From assembly GCF_040786275.1 (NCBI RefSeq), contig NZ_JBFMVT010000002.1, positions 1,488,001 to 1,552,000 on the forward strand: 64,000 nt of DNA, read 5' to 3'. Shown here piece by piece: positions 43,097 through 55,002 of the stretch (position 1 is its first letter; the number at the start of each line of letters is the position of its first letter). The stretch is from Buttiauxella gaviniae (GTDB taxonomy: Bacteria > Pseudomonadota > Gammaproteobacteria > Enterobacterales > Enterobacteriaceae). The notes under the pieces were generated by a model. The model was not told the DNA's origin. It saw only the letters and a program-made list of their open reading frames with translations, and made no database searches. The position numbers and the translations under genes are program-made.

Positions 43097-43650
43097 CAGC
43101 GGCCTCCCGGTAATATCGGTGAAACCAGCCACTCACCATAGGCTTTCGCATGGCTGGCTAACTCCTGAGGAGACTGGCGACGCGCCCAGTAAACAATCAT
43201 GGGGTTCATCCAATGCATGCGGCACATCGCGGCGGTGAGTTCAAAAGGACGGAGAATATCGGTCAGCGGGAAACGATTAAAACCATCGTGGCGATAAGCA
43301 CCTTCCGGCTCGCCAGTGGTAATCACACTGCGCCAATACTTTCCCGCCAGCGCGTTACCCCCAACGCCACTTGCAAAACCGCGGCTCAACACACGGTCCA
43401 GCCACTCTTTGAGCAACGCAGGGCAACTGTAGGTATAAAGAGGGTGTTGGAAGACGATGACATCATGCTCTTGTAGCAATGCCTGCTCGCGGTAGATATC
43501 GATAAAAAAGTCAGGATAGTGCGCATAAAGGTCATGCACAGTCACATTTTCAAGCTTCTGCGCCGACTGGAGTAAGACCCGGTTTGCAACCGAGTCTTGT
43601 GACTCCGGATGGGCATATAGCAGCAAAACTTTCGGCGGCTGCAACATCAT
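43096..43650 (-). CDS. kefG: KefB ancillary flavoprotein KefG
   Basis: Flavodoxin/quinone-reductase-like protein that activates KefB. The 184 residues contain [16 protein letters not shown] (flavin-phosphate loop) and [26 protein letters not shown] lies directly upstream. The start at 43650 gives MMLQPPKV as in E. coli; the next ATG (43647) has slightly better spacing and cannot be excluded. Confidence 0.95.
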   Translation of the reverse strand: MMLQPPKVLLLYAHPESQDSVANRVLLQSAQKLENVTVHDLYAHYPDFFIDIYREQALLQEHDVIVFQHPLYTYSCPALLKEWLDRVLSRGFASGVGGNALAGKYWRSVITTGEPEGAYRHDGFNRFPLTDILRPFELTAAMCRMHWMNPMIVYWARRQSPQELASHAKAYGEWLVSPILPGGR

Positions 43651-43772
43651 TACCCTCCAGGGCGTCGTCATAGTGATATTTTTGGGCTACCATGCAGCCC
43701 GACGCGGTGCCGATAGCATCACGTTACCTTAATATAATGACAATTTAACATACTCTGAACATACGGCGCTTT

Positions 43773-45677
<1,905 letters not shown>

Positions 45678-45686
45678 TCGACTTAT

Positions 45687-45712
45687 ACAGCCCTCTCCTG
45701 TGAGAGGGCTGT
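45687..45712. terminator. Hairpin between yheS and the LysE-family gene
   Basis: ACAGCCCTCTC and GAGAGGGCTGT form an 11-bp stem with a four-base loop, placed between two convergent stops. The flanking T-runs are weak. Confidence 0.7.
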
Positions 45713-45721
45713 CGAAAAGAA

Positions 45722-46321
45722 TTAGTGCCAAATCAGCAGCACACACGCGGCGGTCAGCAATCCCATAAAGACATTAAAGATTGCCCAGGCGCGTCGGCTA
45801 CGAAGCAGCTTGCCAATCATGCTGCCAAATGCAATCCAGATGATTCCCGCGACGATGTTAACCAGGGCGATGCCAATACTGATTAACACCACAGAATGCA
45901 AATACTGAGAACCGGCAAGACTAAAACTTGCGACGGCACCCAGCGCCATCAGCCAGGCTTTTGGGTTGATAACCTGAAGTAAACCGCCCTGCCAGAAGGG
46001 AATAGGAGCCGGAGGGGGAGCATCGGTTTCCAGTTTTTCATAGGTTGCGGTGCCGATTTTCCATGCCAGCCATAATAGGTAAGCACTCCCGGCGATCTTC
46101 AGGATAAGGTGCAAAGCAGGATACAAAAGGATTAAGCTACCGACACCAAACGCCACCAGCAACAGGATGCACTGCATCCCAAGCATGATGCCTATCATCA
46201 GCGGTATGGTGCGCATAAAGCCATAATTGGCGCCGGAAGATGTCAGTAGCATATTGTTTGGGCCGGGTGTAATAGCAGCGACCCATAGAAAACCAAGCAT
46301 TGAGAAAAAAAGCGTTTCCAT
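45722..46321 (-). CDS. LysE/RhtB-family amino-acid exporter
   Basis: Predicted inner-membrane exporter of amino acids or related metabolites; the substrate cannot be told from sequence. The 199 residues start METLFFSMLGFLWVAAITPG, then PGPNNMLLTSSGANYG, the family's N-terminal motif. About five or six membrane helices follow, including GIMLGMQCILLLVAFGVG. An alternative start 18 bases upstream exists. In E. coli K-12 yheS and yheT are adjacent, so this gene appears inserted between them and reads against both. Confidence 0.85.
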   Translation of the reverse strand: METLFFSMLGFLWVAAITPGPNNMLLTSSGANYGFMRTIPLMIGIMLGMQCILLLVAFGVGSLILLYPALHLILKIAGSAYLLWLAWKIGTATYEKLETDAPPPAPIPFWQGGLLQVINPKAWLMALGAVASFSLAGSQYLHSVVLISIGIALVNIVAGIIWIAFGSMIGKLLRSRRAWAIFNVFMGLLTAACVLLIWH

Positions 46322-46383
46322 GAAATGGGTGTTCCACACCCGGTAAAGTTAATTAGCAAACTAAATGAAACTAACAGTGTGAT

Positions 46384-47400
46384 ATGGCTACGACAAGTCC
46401 CGCAGCATTGAATTTTAATCAAGAAGACGATGAGCAATTTCGTCCGTTAAAAGGTGTCAGTAATCCGCACCTGCAAACCATGCTTCCGCGCTTAATTCGC
46501 CGTCGCCTTAATTTCAAACCTCACTGGCAGCGTCTGGATATGCCGGATGGAGATTTTGTCGATCTTGCCTGGAGCGAAGATCCGCGCCAGGCGACGCATA
46601 AACCACGGTTAGTTGTTTTTCATGGACTTGAAGGCAGCCTCCACAGCCCGTACGCGCACGGTTTAATTGATGCCGCACGCAAGCAAGGCTGGTTGGGCGT
46701 AGTCATGCACTTCAGGGGTTGCAGCGGCGTACCTAACCGCATGAAGCGCATCTATCATTCCGGTGAAACGGAAGATGGTAGCTACTTCCTCAACTGGCTC
46801 AGCACGCGTTATGGCAAAGCGCCGACGGCGGCTGTAGGGTTTTCACTCGGCGGAAATATGCTCGCCTGTTTACTGGCTAAACAGGGGGCTGACTGTACGC
46901 TCCAGGCGGGTGTCGTGGTTTCCGCGCCATTAATGCTTGAGCATTGCAGCAAGCATATTGAGAAAGGTTTCTCGCGCGTCTATCAGCACTATCTTTTGAA
47001 TCTGCTGAAGAAAAATGCGGCGCGTAAGCTCAGGAGTTATCCGGGCTCGCTTCCTGTCGATATGCGCCAGCTCAAAGGGATGCGCCGTCTGCGTGAATTT
47101 GACGATTTGATTACCTCAAAGATTCACGGTTTTGCTGATGCTATCGACTATTACCGTCAGTGCAGCGCGATGCCGTTGCTGCCACAAATCAAAACGCCAA
47201 CGCTCATCATCCACGCCAAAGATGATCCTTTTATGGATCATAATGTGATTCCTGACACGGCGATTTTACCTGCCAATATTGAATATCAACTCACGCGCTA
47301 CGGCGGGCATGTCGGGTTTGTTGGCGGCACGTTGCGCCGTCCTGAAATGTGGCTGGAACAACGCATCCCACAATGGCTATCTCAATTCCTGGACCAGTAA
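46384..47400 (+). CDS. yheT: Putative alpha/beta hydrolase YheT
   Basis: Probable esterase of the YheT/ABHD family. Of 338 residues, the nucleophile elbow is GFSLGGNML near residue 158. An acid residue lies in HAKDDPFMD near 280, and the catalytic His in GGHVGFVGG near 305. The substrate is unknown. It is followed by yheU after one base, so the two are probably translated together. Confidence 0.94.
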   Translation: MATTSPAALNFNQEDDEQFRPLKGVSNPHLQTMLPRLIRRRLNFKPHWQRLDMPDGDFVDLAWSEDPRQATHKPRLVVFHGLEGSLHSPYAHGLIDAARKQGWLGVVMHFRGCSGVPNRMKRIYHSGETEDGSYFLNWLSTRYGKAPTAAVGFSLGGNMLACLLAKQGADCTLQAGVVVSAPLMLEHCSKHIEKGFSRVYQHYLLNLLKKNAARKLRSYPGSLPVDMRQLKGMRRLREFDDLITSKIHGFADAIDYYRQCSAMPLLPQIKTPTLIIHAKDDPFMDHNVIPDTAILPANIEYQLTRYGGHVGFVGGTLRRPEMWLEQRIPQWLSQFLDQ

Positions 47401-47401
47401 T

Positions 47402-47620
47402 ATGATGATTCCATGGCAAGATCTCCCTCCCGAAACGCTTGATAATCTGATTGAATCCTTTGTATTACGGGAAGGTACAGATTATGGTGAACAAGAGCGC
47501 TCGCTGGAGCAAAAGGTGGCGGATGTTAAGCGCCAACTGCAAAGCGGTGAGGCTGTGCTGGTATGGTCGGAGCTGCACGAAACGGTGAATATCATGGCTC
47601 GCGGGCAATTTCGCGGCTAG
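47402..47620 (+). CDS. yheU: UPF0270 family protein YheU
   Basis: Small protein of unknown function, 72 residues, starting [20 protein letters not shown] and containing [13 protein letters not shown]. The ATG at 47402 is chosen because it follows the yheT stop by one base and matches the family length; earlier in-frame starts lie inside yheT. Confidence 0.93.
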   Translation: MMIPWQDLPPETLDNLIESFVLREGTDYGEQERSLEQKVADVKRQLQSGEAVLVWSELHETVNIMARGQFRG

Positions 47621-47651
47621 GTGTTAATCTTCTATAAGGCTGCTCATCTAT

Positions 47652-47717
47652 CACCCTCACCCCTGCCCTTTCCAGCTCAATCCCCCTCTCCCGGGGAGAG
47701 GGTTAGGGTGAGGGTCA
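47652..47717. repeat. GC-rich palindromic repeat, copy 1
   Basis: Bounded by CCCTCACCCC and GGGTGAGGG, with an inner CCCTCTCCCGGGGAGAGGG palindrome. A related copy lies at 61515-61607. It is intergenic and could fold into a stable hairpin. Confidence 0.75.
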
Positions 47718-47760
47718 TCAGCTAAAACACGTTTGCTTTTACCCATGGAGTTGTTGCCTT

Positions 47761-48642
47761 ATGTCAGCCAAACATCCGGTTATTGCCGTAACAGGTTCCA
47801 GCGGTGCAGGAACGACAACCACCAGCCTTGCGTTCCGTAAAATCTTCCAACAACTCAATCTCCGTGCAGCCGAAGTTGAAGGTGACAGCTTCCATCGTTT
47901 CACGCGCCCTGAAATGGATATGGCGATTCGTAAAGCCCGCGACCTGGGGCGCCATATCAGTTACTTCGGCCCGGAAGCCAACGACTTCGGTTTACTTGAG
48001 CAAACGTTCATTGAATACGGGAAAAGCGGGCAAGGTAAATCGCGCAAGTATCTGCATACTTATGATGAAGCCGTTCCCTGGAACCAAATCCCCGGCACCT
48101 TTACGCCGTGGCAGCCCCTCCCTGAACCTACCGATGTGCTGTTTTATGAAGGTTTGCATGGCGGAGTGGTAACGCCTCAGCACGACGTGGCCAATGCCGT
48201 CGATTTACTGGTAGGCGTGGTGCCGATCGTAAACCTGGAGTGGATACAAAAACTGGTGCGTGACACCAGCGAGCGTGGGCATTCTCGAGAAGCGGTAATG
48301 GACTCCGTAGTACGCTCGATGGACGATTACATCAACTACATCACCCCGCAGTTTTCCCGCACGCATATAAACTTCCAGCGCGTTCCAACGGTTGATACCT
48401 CTAACCCATTTGCAGCTCGTGGCATTCCATCGCTGGATGAGAGTTTTGTTGTGATTCATTTCCGCGGTCTGGATGACATCGACTTTCCGTATCTGCTCGC
48501 TATGTTGCAGGGCTCATTTATTTCACACATCAATACATTAGTGGTGCCGGGCGGCAAAATGGGGCTGGCAATGGAATTGATTATGACGCCGTTGGTTAAG
48601 CGTCTGGCAGAAGGTCGAAATATCAATAATCAGGGCGGCTAA
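47761..48642 (+). CDS. prkB: Putative phosphoribulokinase-like P-loop kinase PrkB
   Basis: P-loop kinase related to phosphoribulokinase/uridine kinase; its substrate in enterobacteria is not known. The 293 residues have Walker A GSSGAGTTTT near 12. The catalytic-type segment EGDSFHRFTRPEMD follows near 38, and FYEGLHGG near 127. The palindromic repeat upstream separates it from yheU. Confidence 0.93.
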   Translation: MSAKHPVIAVTGSSGAGTTTTSLAFRKIFQQLNLRAAEVEGDSFHRFTRPEMDMAIRKARDLGRHISYFGPEANDFGLLEQTFIEYGKSGQGKSRKYLHTYDEAVPWNQIPGTFTPWQPLPEPTDVLFYEGLHGGVVTPQHDVANAVDLLVGVVPIVNLEWIQKLVRDTSERGHSREAVMDSVVRSMDDYINYITPQFSRTHINFQRVPTVDTSNPFAARGIPSLDESFVVIHFRGLDDIDFPYLLAMLQGSFISHINTLVVPGGKMGLAMELIMTPLVKRLAEGRNINNQGG

Positions 48643-48663
48643 GTACCGCCCCGCAATCACCGA

Positions 48664-49068
48664 CTAGCCTTCAATGACTTCATAGCTGTGGGTGATGCTT
48701 ACTGCTTTCTCCAGCATCAATGCAACAGAGCAGTATTTCTCAGCAGACAAATCCACCGCGCGGGAAACCGCGTTATCTTTCAAATCGATGCCCGTCACGA
48801 TGAAATGCAGATTGATATGCGTAAACAGACGCGGTGCCTCTTCGCGGCGCTCGGAGGTCAGTTTAACTTCGCAATCCGTCACGTTATAACGACCTTTTTG
48901 CAAAATAGAAACCACGTCGATTGCGCTACAGCCCCCCGCGGCCATCAGCACCATTTCCATCGGACTCGGCGCTTTATCGCCAGAATTACCGTCCATCAAA
49001 ATCTGGTGTCCTGAAGCGGACTCTCCAAGAAAGGTTAACCCTTCAACCCACTTCACACGTGCTTGCAT
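48664..49068 (-). CDS. yhfA: OsmC-family protein YhfA
   Basis: OsmC/Ohr-fold protein, possibly a thiol peroxidase; function not proven in enterobacteria. The start at 49068 (MQARVKWVEGLTFLGES) follows GGGGGAAGC and gives 134 residues. Both family cysteines are present, in GGCSAIDVV and KYCSVAL. It is divergent from crp. Confidence 0.95.
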   Translation of the reverse strand: MQARVKWVEGLTFLGESASGHQILMDGNSGDKAPSPMEMVLMAAGGCSAIDVVSILQKGRYNVTDCEVKLTSERREEAPRLFTHINLHFIVTGIDLKDNAVSRAVDLSAEKYCSVALMLEKAVSITHSYEVIEG

Positions 49069-49382
49069 GTTGCTTCCCCCGTTGAAAAAATTACCTTCCA
49101 GAGTACGCGGAAGGAGCAAAACTGGCAACGGAAGGCGACCTGCGTCAAGCTGAAACGAGACAATAGGAGACACTTGCCAAAAGCTATGCTAAAACAATCC
49201 AGATGCTACATCGATACATTGACGTTATGTATGTATGCAGAGGACATCACTAATTACAGGCAGCAAGAATGACTTGCATGCCATCTCCCCAAGGTGGGGA
49301 ATATTCTAATACTTGCAACGCCAGACAGGATGTTTAGCGTCTTGTCGTTGGTAGCCAGTTATAAAACAGAGGATAACCGCGC
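49069..49382. promoter_or_regulatory. yhfA/crp divergent control region
   Basis: This 314-base gap has no convincing gene. Stretches such as AAGCTATGCTAAAACA and TATGCAGAGGACATCAC, and AACAGAGGATAACCGCGC just before crp, closely resemble the E. coli crp promoter and leader as I remember them. There CRP autoregulates crp with a divergent RNA. TTGACG near 49218 may be a -35 box. CRP-site details cannot be fixed by eye. Confidence 0.65.
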
Positions 49383-50015
49383 ATGGTGCTTGGCAAACCG
49401 CAAACAGACCCGACTCTCGAATGGTTCTTGTCTCATTGCCATATTCATAAGTATCCATCGAAGAGCACACTGATTCACCAGGGTGAAAAAGCAGAGACGC
49501 TGTATTACATCGTCAAGGGCTCTGTGGCTGTTCTGATTAAAGATGAAGAGGGCAAGGAGATGATCCTCTCTTATCTGAATCAGGGCGATTTCATCGGCGA
49601 GTTAGGGCTGTTCGAAGAAGGTCAGGAGCGTAGTGCCTGGGTTCGTGCTAAGAGCGCTTGTGAAGTGGCTGAAATTTCATATAAAAAATTCCGCCAGCTG
49701 ATTCAGGTCAACCCAGACATTCTGATGCGCCTGTCTTCGCAGATGGCACGCCGTCTGCAAGTGACATCTGAGAAAGTCGGTAATCTGGCGTTCCTGGATG
49801 TGACGGGCCGTATCGCGCAGACACTGCTGAACCTCGCAAAACAACCTGATGCAATGACCCACCCGGACGGTATGCAGATTAAAATTACCCGTCAGGAAAT
49901 TGGTCAGATCGTCGGTTGCTCACGTGAGACCGTAGGCCGTATCCTAAAAATGCTGGAAGATCAAAACCTGATCTCCGCTCACGGTAAAACGATCGTCGTT
50001 TACGGCACTCGTTAA
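49383..50015 (+). CDS. crp: cAMP receptor protein CRP
   Basis: Global dimeric regulator that binds cAMP and activates or represses hundreds of promoters. The 210 residues start [20 protein letters not shown]. The cAMP-binding pocket includes [18 protein letters not shown] (Glu, Arg and Ser contacts near 72-84). The helix-turn-helix lies near 169-190 ([19 protein letters not shown]). It is essentially the E. coli protein. Confidence 0.99.
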   Translation: MVLGKPQTDPTLEWFLSHCHIHKYPSKSTLIHQGEKAETLYYIVKGSVAVLIKDEEGKEMILSYLNQGDFIGELGLFEEGQERSAWVRAKSACEVAEISYKKFRQLIQVNPDILMRLSSQMARRLQVTSEKVGNLAFLDVTGRIAQTLLNLAKQPDAMTHPDGMQIKITRQEIGQIVGCSRETVGRILKMLEDQNLISAHGKTIVVYGTR

Positions 50016-50032
50016 TCTCCTGCTTGAAAAAT

Positions 50033-50064
50033 GGCGTATCGCTTCGGTAATACGCCTTTTTTAT
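50033..50064 (+). terminator. Terminator after crp
   Basis: The stem GGCGTAT/ATACGCC with a ten-base loop is followed by TTTTTTATTTTT. It lies 17 bases past the crp stop. Confidence 0.88.
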
Positions 50065-50078
50065 TTTTAAAATTCACT

Positions 50079-50205
50079 TATACCCGAGTAATTGAAGCTG
50101 CAGCAAGGCAGCAAGTGAGTTCATCCCGATGAGCTTACTAAAGTAAGTGATTCGGGTGAATGAACGCAGCTAACGCCGCTGCAGCTTCAAGTAAGAAGGG
50201 TATAT
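50079..50205. repeat. ERIC element (IRU)
   Basis: An imperfect palindrome of about 127 bp has the ERIC hallmarks: the central GAGCTTACTAAAGTAAGTGA and outer arms TTGAAGCTGCAGC and GCTGCAGCTTCAA, bounded by TATACC and GGTATA. Its right end reaches the yhfK start codon. Family length and core agree with enterobacterial ERIC sequences as I know them. Confidence 0.92.
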
Positions 50206-52288
50206 GTGGCGCAGACTGATCTACCATCCCGAAGTCAACTATGCACTGCGACAAACGCTGGTGTTATGTCTTCCCGTGGCGGTAGGTTTGCTCTTTGGCG
50301 ATTTGCAATCTGGGCTGCTTTTCTCGTTAGTCCCCGCCTGCTGTAATATTGCCGGTCTGGATACACCCCATAAACGCTTCTTCAAACGCCTGATTATTGG
50401 CGGCAGCCTTTTTGCTTTCAGCAGTTTGATCATGCAGCTTTTACTGCTGTATACCGCCGTACCGCTGCCTCTGATTCTTATGGTGATGGCGCTCCTGTTG
50501 GGCGTCACGGCTGAAATCAGTGCGCTTCACGCACGTCTGCTTCCCGCCTCGCTGATTGCCGCTATCTTTACCCTCAGCATGGCCGGGAACATGCCAATCT
50601 GGAAGCCGATGCTGCTGTATGTCTCCGGCACAATTTGGTACGGCGTATTTAACTGGGTTTGGTTCTGGATGTGGCGCGAACAGCCACTGCGGGAATCGCT
50701 TAGCCTGCTCTATCGCCAGCTTGCGGATTATTGCGAAGCCAAATACGGCATGCTAACTCAGCACACCGATCCTGAAAAAACACTCCCGCCCTTACTGGCT
50801 CGCCAACAAAAAGCGGTCGACCTCATCACCGTGTGCTATCAACAACTGCACATGCTGGCGGCGAATCAGCAAAATGGTTACAAGCGTTTGTTACGCGCCT
50901 TTCAGGTGGCTTTGGATTTACAAGAACACATCTCCGTGAGTCTGCACCAACCTTCCGAAGTACAAAAGCTGGTTGAAAAAAGCCACGCCGAAGCGGTAAT
51001 TCGCTGGAATGCACAGACTACTGCCGCACGTTTACGTGTGCTGGCTGATGACATTCTTTACCATCGTTTTCCCCGCCGCTTCACAATGGAAAAACAGATT
51101 GATGCGCTTGAGAAAATCGCCCGTCAGAATCCAGACAACCCAGTTGGGCAATTTTGTCATTATCACTTCAGCCGTATCGCGCGCGTGCTGCGGACTCAAC
51201 GCCCGCTCTATATCCGTGATTTGATGGAAGACAGGCAGCGCCGGTTGCCATTGTGGGCCGCACTGAAAAGCTATTTGTCTTTGAAATCGGCAGCGCTGCG
51301 CAACGCCGCAAGGCTGGGTGTCATGCTCACTATCGCGAGCATTTTGGGCGCGTTCTTACATCTGCCCAAACCTTACTGGATTTTGATGACGGTCATGTTC
51401 GTCACGCAAAACGGCTACGGCGCCACACGCGTTCGTATCCTCCACCGTTCGGCGGGCACCATGGCGGGCCTGGCAATCGCCGGTGTGGCGCTACACTTCC
51501 ATTTCCCACAGAGCATTGCGCTGACGGCGATGCTGGTGATAACCCTGGTCAGCTATTTATTCATTCGTAAAAGCTACGGTTGGGCAACGATTGGCTTCAC
51601 GGTCACGGCGGTCTACACACTGCAACTGATCACCCTGAGCGCCGAGCAGTACATCGTTCCTCGCCTGATAGATACCCTGCTGGGCTGCCTGATTGCCTTC
51701 GGTGGCATGTTGTGGCTGTGGCCGCAGTGGCAGAGCGGCTTATTGCGCCAGAACGCCCACGATGCGCTTGAGAAAGACCAGGACGCTATTCGCCTGATCC
51801 TGAGTAGCGACCCGGAACCTACGCCTCTCGCCTATCAACGCATGAAAGTAAACCAGGCGCATAACGCCCTGTTTAACTCCCTCAACCAGGCGATGCAAGA
51901 GCCCGGCTTTAATTCCGACTATCTGGCCGACATGAAATTGTGGGTCACACACAGTCAGTTTATCGTCGAACACATTAATGCGATGACGACCCTGGCGCGT
52001 GAGCACAACATGCTGACGCCGGATTTAGCCCAGCGCTATTTGCAGTCGTGTGAAATTGCACTGCAACGCTGTCAGCAGCGGCTGCAATATGATGGGCCGG
52101 GGGAAACCAATGACGCCAATATTCTGGATCCGCTGGAAGGGCTACCGAGCGGGCCATTAAGCACGATGGAACAACATTTACAGCGGATATTGGGCCATCT
52201 CAGCACCATGCACACCATTTCTTCGGTGGCATGGCGTCAGCGTCCCCATCATGGGATTTGGCTGAACCGCCGCTTAGGCCGGTCGTAA
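50204..52288 (+). CDS. yhfK: FUSC-like inner-membrane protein YhfK
   Basis: Large putative inner-membrane transporter of the FUSC/aromatic-acid-exporter type; substrate unknown. Of 694 residues, one membrane bundle lies near the N-terminus (about 15-160) and a second around 365-510 (LGVMLTIASILGAFLHLP, LLGCLIAFGGMLWLWP). A soluble region separates them and a helical cytoplasmic C-terminus ends the chain. MWRRLIYHPEVNYALRQT fits the family, so the ATG at 50204 is likely right even though it lies at the end of an ERIC element. Confidence 0.93.
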   Translation: MWRRLIYHPEVNYALRQTLVLCLPVAVGLLFGDLQSGLLFSLVPACCNIAGLDTPHKRFFKRLIIGGSLFAFSSLIMQLLLLYTAVPLPLILMVMALLLGVTAEISALHARLLPASLIAAIFTLSMAGNMPIWKPMLLYVSGTIWYGVFNWVWFWMWREQPLRESLSLLYRQLADYCEAKYGMLTQHTDPEKTLPPLLARQQKAVDLITVCYQQLHMLAANQQNGYKRLLRAFQVALDLQEHISVSLHQPSEVQKLVEKSHAEAVIRWNAQTTAARLRVLADDILYHRFPRRFTMEKQIDALEKIARQNPDNPVGQFCHYHFSRIARVLRTQRPLYIRDLMEDRQRRLPLWAALKSYLSLKSAALRNAARLGVMLTIASILGAFLHLPKPYWILMTVMFVTQNGYGATRVRILHRSAGTMAGLAIAGVALHFHFPQSIALTAMLVITLVSYLFIRKSYGWATIGFTVTAVYTLQLITLSAEQYIVPRLIDTLLGCLIAFGGMLWLWPQWQSGLLRQNAHDALEKDQDAIRLILSSDPEPTPLAYQRMKVNQAHNALFNSLNQAMQEPGFNSDYLADMKLWVTHSQFIVEHINAMTTLAREHNMLTPDLAQRYLQSCEIALQRCQQRLQYDGPGETNDANILDPLEGLPSGPLSTMEQHLQRILGHLSTMHTISSVAWRQRPHHGIWLNRRLGRS

Positions 52289-52309
52289 GGTGGAATTGTC
52301 GGGTGTCGC

Positions 52310-52356
52310 GACGCTAATCCGACCTACAACGGCCTTTAGTAGGGTGGATTAGCGTC
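52310..52356. repeat. Inverted repeat between yhfK and argD
   Basis: GACGCTAATCCGACCTAC and GTAGGGTGGATTAGCGTC pair over 18 bases with two mismatches around an 11-base loop. It lies between two convergent genes and may act as a terminator or a REP-like element. Confidence 0.7.
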
Positions 52357-52385
52357 CAGCACCACCCACCGAATGACGCGAATAT

Positions 52386-53606
<1,221 letters not shown>

Positions 53607-53642
53607 TTATTGCCCATCCCCTTTTTACGCATAAAACACAAT

Positions 53643-53670
53643 TGAAAATATAATCATGAAATATGCATAA
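53643..53670 (-). promoter_or_regulatory. Putative ArgR boxes upstream of argD
   Basis: TGAAAATATAATCA resembles the ARG box core TGAATWWWWATTCA. A weaker second copy (TGAAATATGCATAA) follows directly. Together they sit 37-64 bases ahead of the argD start, where the arginine repressor would block transcription. Confidence 0.55.
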
Positions 53671-53695
53671 AAAATCATTATCTGGCAATAAAAAA

Positions 53696-54259
53696 TCAAC
53701 GCGTAAGGAAATTGGCTAACAGTTGGTGCCCCTGTTCGCTAAGAATACTTTCCGGGTGGAATTGCACCCCTTCCAGGTCAAGCTCACGATGGCGGATGCC
53801 CATAATCTCTTGCTTGTCCGTCAATGCCGTAACCTCAAAACAGGCGGGTAACGTGGCAGGGTCGATAACCAAAGAGTGATAACGCGTAACGGTAAGAGGA
53901 TTGTTCAGGCCGCAAAATACGCCGCTATTATTATGCGAAATAACAGACGTTTTGCCGTGCATCACTTTTTCTGCACGCACAATCGTTGCGCCGAAGGCTT
54001 GCGCAATGGCCTGATGCCCAAGGCAAACGCCAAGAATCGGCAGTTGTCCGGCAAAATGTTGAATCGCCATAAGGGAAATGCCCGCTTCATTGGGTGTGCA
54101 TGGGCCGGGTGAGATAACCAATTTTTCAGGAGCCAGGGCGCTGATGTCAGAAAGGGTCAGCTCATCGTTACGTTTCACCACTACCTCTGCGCCTAATTCG
54201 CAAAAGTACTGATAAAGGTTCCAGGTGAATGAGTCGTAATTGTCGATAAGCAGTAGCAT
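53696..54259 (-). CDS. pabA: Aminodeoxychorismate synthase glutaminase PabA
   Basis: Glutamine amidotransferase that supplies ammonia to PabB to make 4-amino-4-deoxychorismate for folate. The 187 residues show the class I triad: Cys in GVCLGHQ near 79 and His/Glu in VQFHPESI near 168. The start is [15 protein letters not shown]. It follows fic by 33 bases and probably shares its transcript. Confidence 0.97.
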   Translation of the reverse strand: MLLLIDNYDSFTWNLYQYFCELGAEVVVKRNDELTLSDISALAPEKLVISPGPCTPNEAGISLMAIQHFAGQLPILGVCLGHQAIAQAFGATIVRAEKVMHGKTSVISHNNSGVFCGLNNPLTVTRYHSLVIDPATLPACFEVTALTDKQEIMGIRHRELDLEGVQFHPESILSEQGHQLLANFLTR

Positions 54260-54292
54260 CGCGGCTCCAGGGTAAAAAAGAACCGCGGTATT

Positions 54293-54895
54293 CTATTCGC
54301 TTTCGCCCGCTTCACTCACCACTTTAGTGAAAATCTCCGTAAGCGGCCCTAAATCACCCAGCGCACCGGCCTGATTCGCCGTCCGCCATTGGTCAGGATC
54401 CACGCCACTCCAGTCCAGAACGTAACCTGCATGAATCGCCAGTTGCTCGAAGAAGACGCGCTGCGCACGGCCGCTGCCAACAAAGAAGGGATGAAGCACA
54501 TTAATTTCACAGTAGTAATGCGCCAGGCGATGAACAAATTCGGTTCTGGCAAGCCCTGTCAAATAATGCTCGTTCTCCATCTCCTGCATCAGATCGTTGC
54601 CTTCGTTTTCGATGTACTCGAAATGGCAGAAGCGAGTCTCCCCTTTGGAAATATCCACATCACGCAGCTCACCCGCCCAGTCAAAAACATCCTGAAAAAG
54701 TTGCTGATGAATGGCGCACAACCAGGGTAATCCGCGATGTAACGGGCCCAGCTCGATCGTCGCTACGCGCTGAGCGATAGACTCATCTTGCGCATGAGGC
54801 TCAAGCACATCAAGCAAAGTGCTGGCCTGAAAAGAACGGCTACGCTGTTGCTCCCAAAGGCGGGACTTTTGTTTATCGGTAAGTTTCTTTGCCAT
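54293..54895 (-). CDS. fic: Fic protein fused to a YhfG-like N-terminus
   Basis: Fic-fold protein of the E. coli FicT type, whose biochemical activity is unknown. From about residue 45 the 200 residues follow FicT (VATIELGPLHRGLP, YYCEINVLHPF, GSGRAQRVFFEQLAIHAGY, KVVSEAGESE). The first ~34 (MAKKLTDKQKSRLWEQQRSR, then SFQASTLLDVLEPH) instead resemble the small separate antitoxin YhfG. In E. coli yhfG sits upstream of fic; here no free yhfG exists between ppiA and fic. The inhibitory motif SxxxEG appears as STLLDV. The active-site loop is HPFFVGSGR (135-143). A deletion joining the two genes would explain this; a family variant is the alternative. Confidence 0.85.
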   Translation of the reverse strand: MAKKLTDKQKSRLWEQQRSRSFQASTLLDVLEPHAQDESIAQRVATIELGPLHRGLPWLCAIHQQLFQDVFDWAGELRDVDISKGETRFCHFEYIENEGNDLMQEMENEHYLTGLARTEFVHRLAHYYCEINVLHPFFVGSGRAQRVFFEQLAIHAGYVLDWSGVDPDQWRTANQAGALGDLGPLTEIFTKVVSEAGESE

Positions 54896-55002
54896 GATGC
54901 CTCCCTCACATAAGCCATTCTTGCCACAAGTATAAGCAGCAATTGGGGGAAGTGCAGGAAGGTGAATTTTGCGCGGGACGCAATGCCCCGCGCAGGCGAT
55001 TT

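Noticed and set aside
49063-49272. Small plus-strand frame of 69 codons in the yhfA/crp gap
   Set aside because: It overlaps the yhfA start, has no family resemblance and lies across what looks like the crp promoter.
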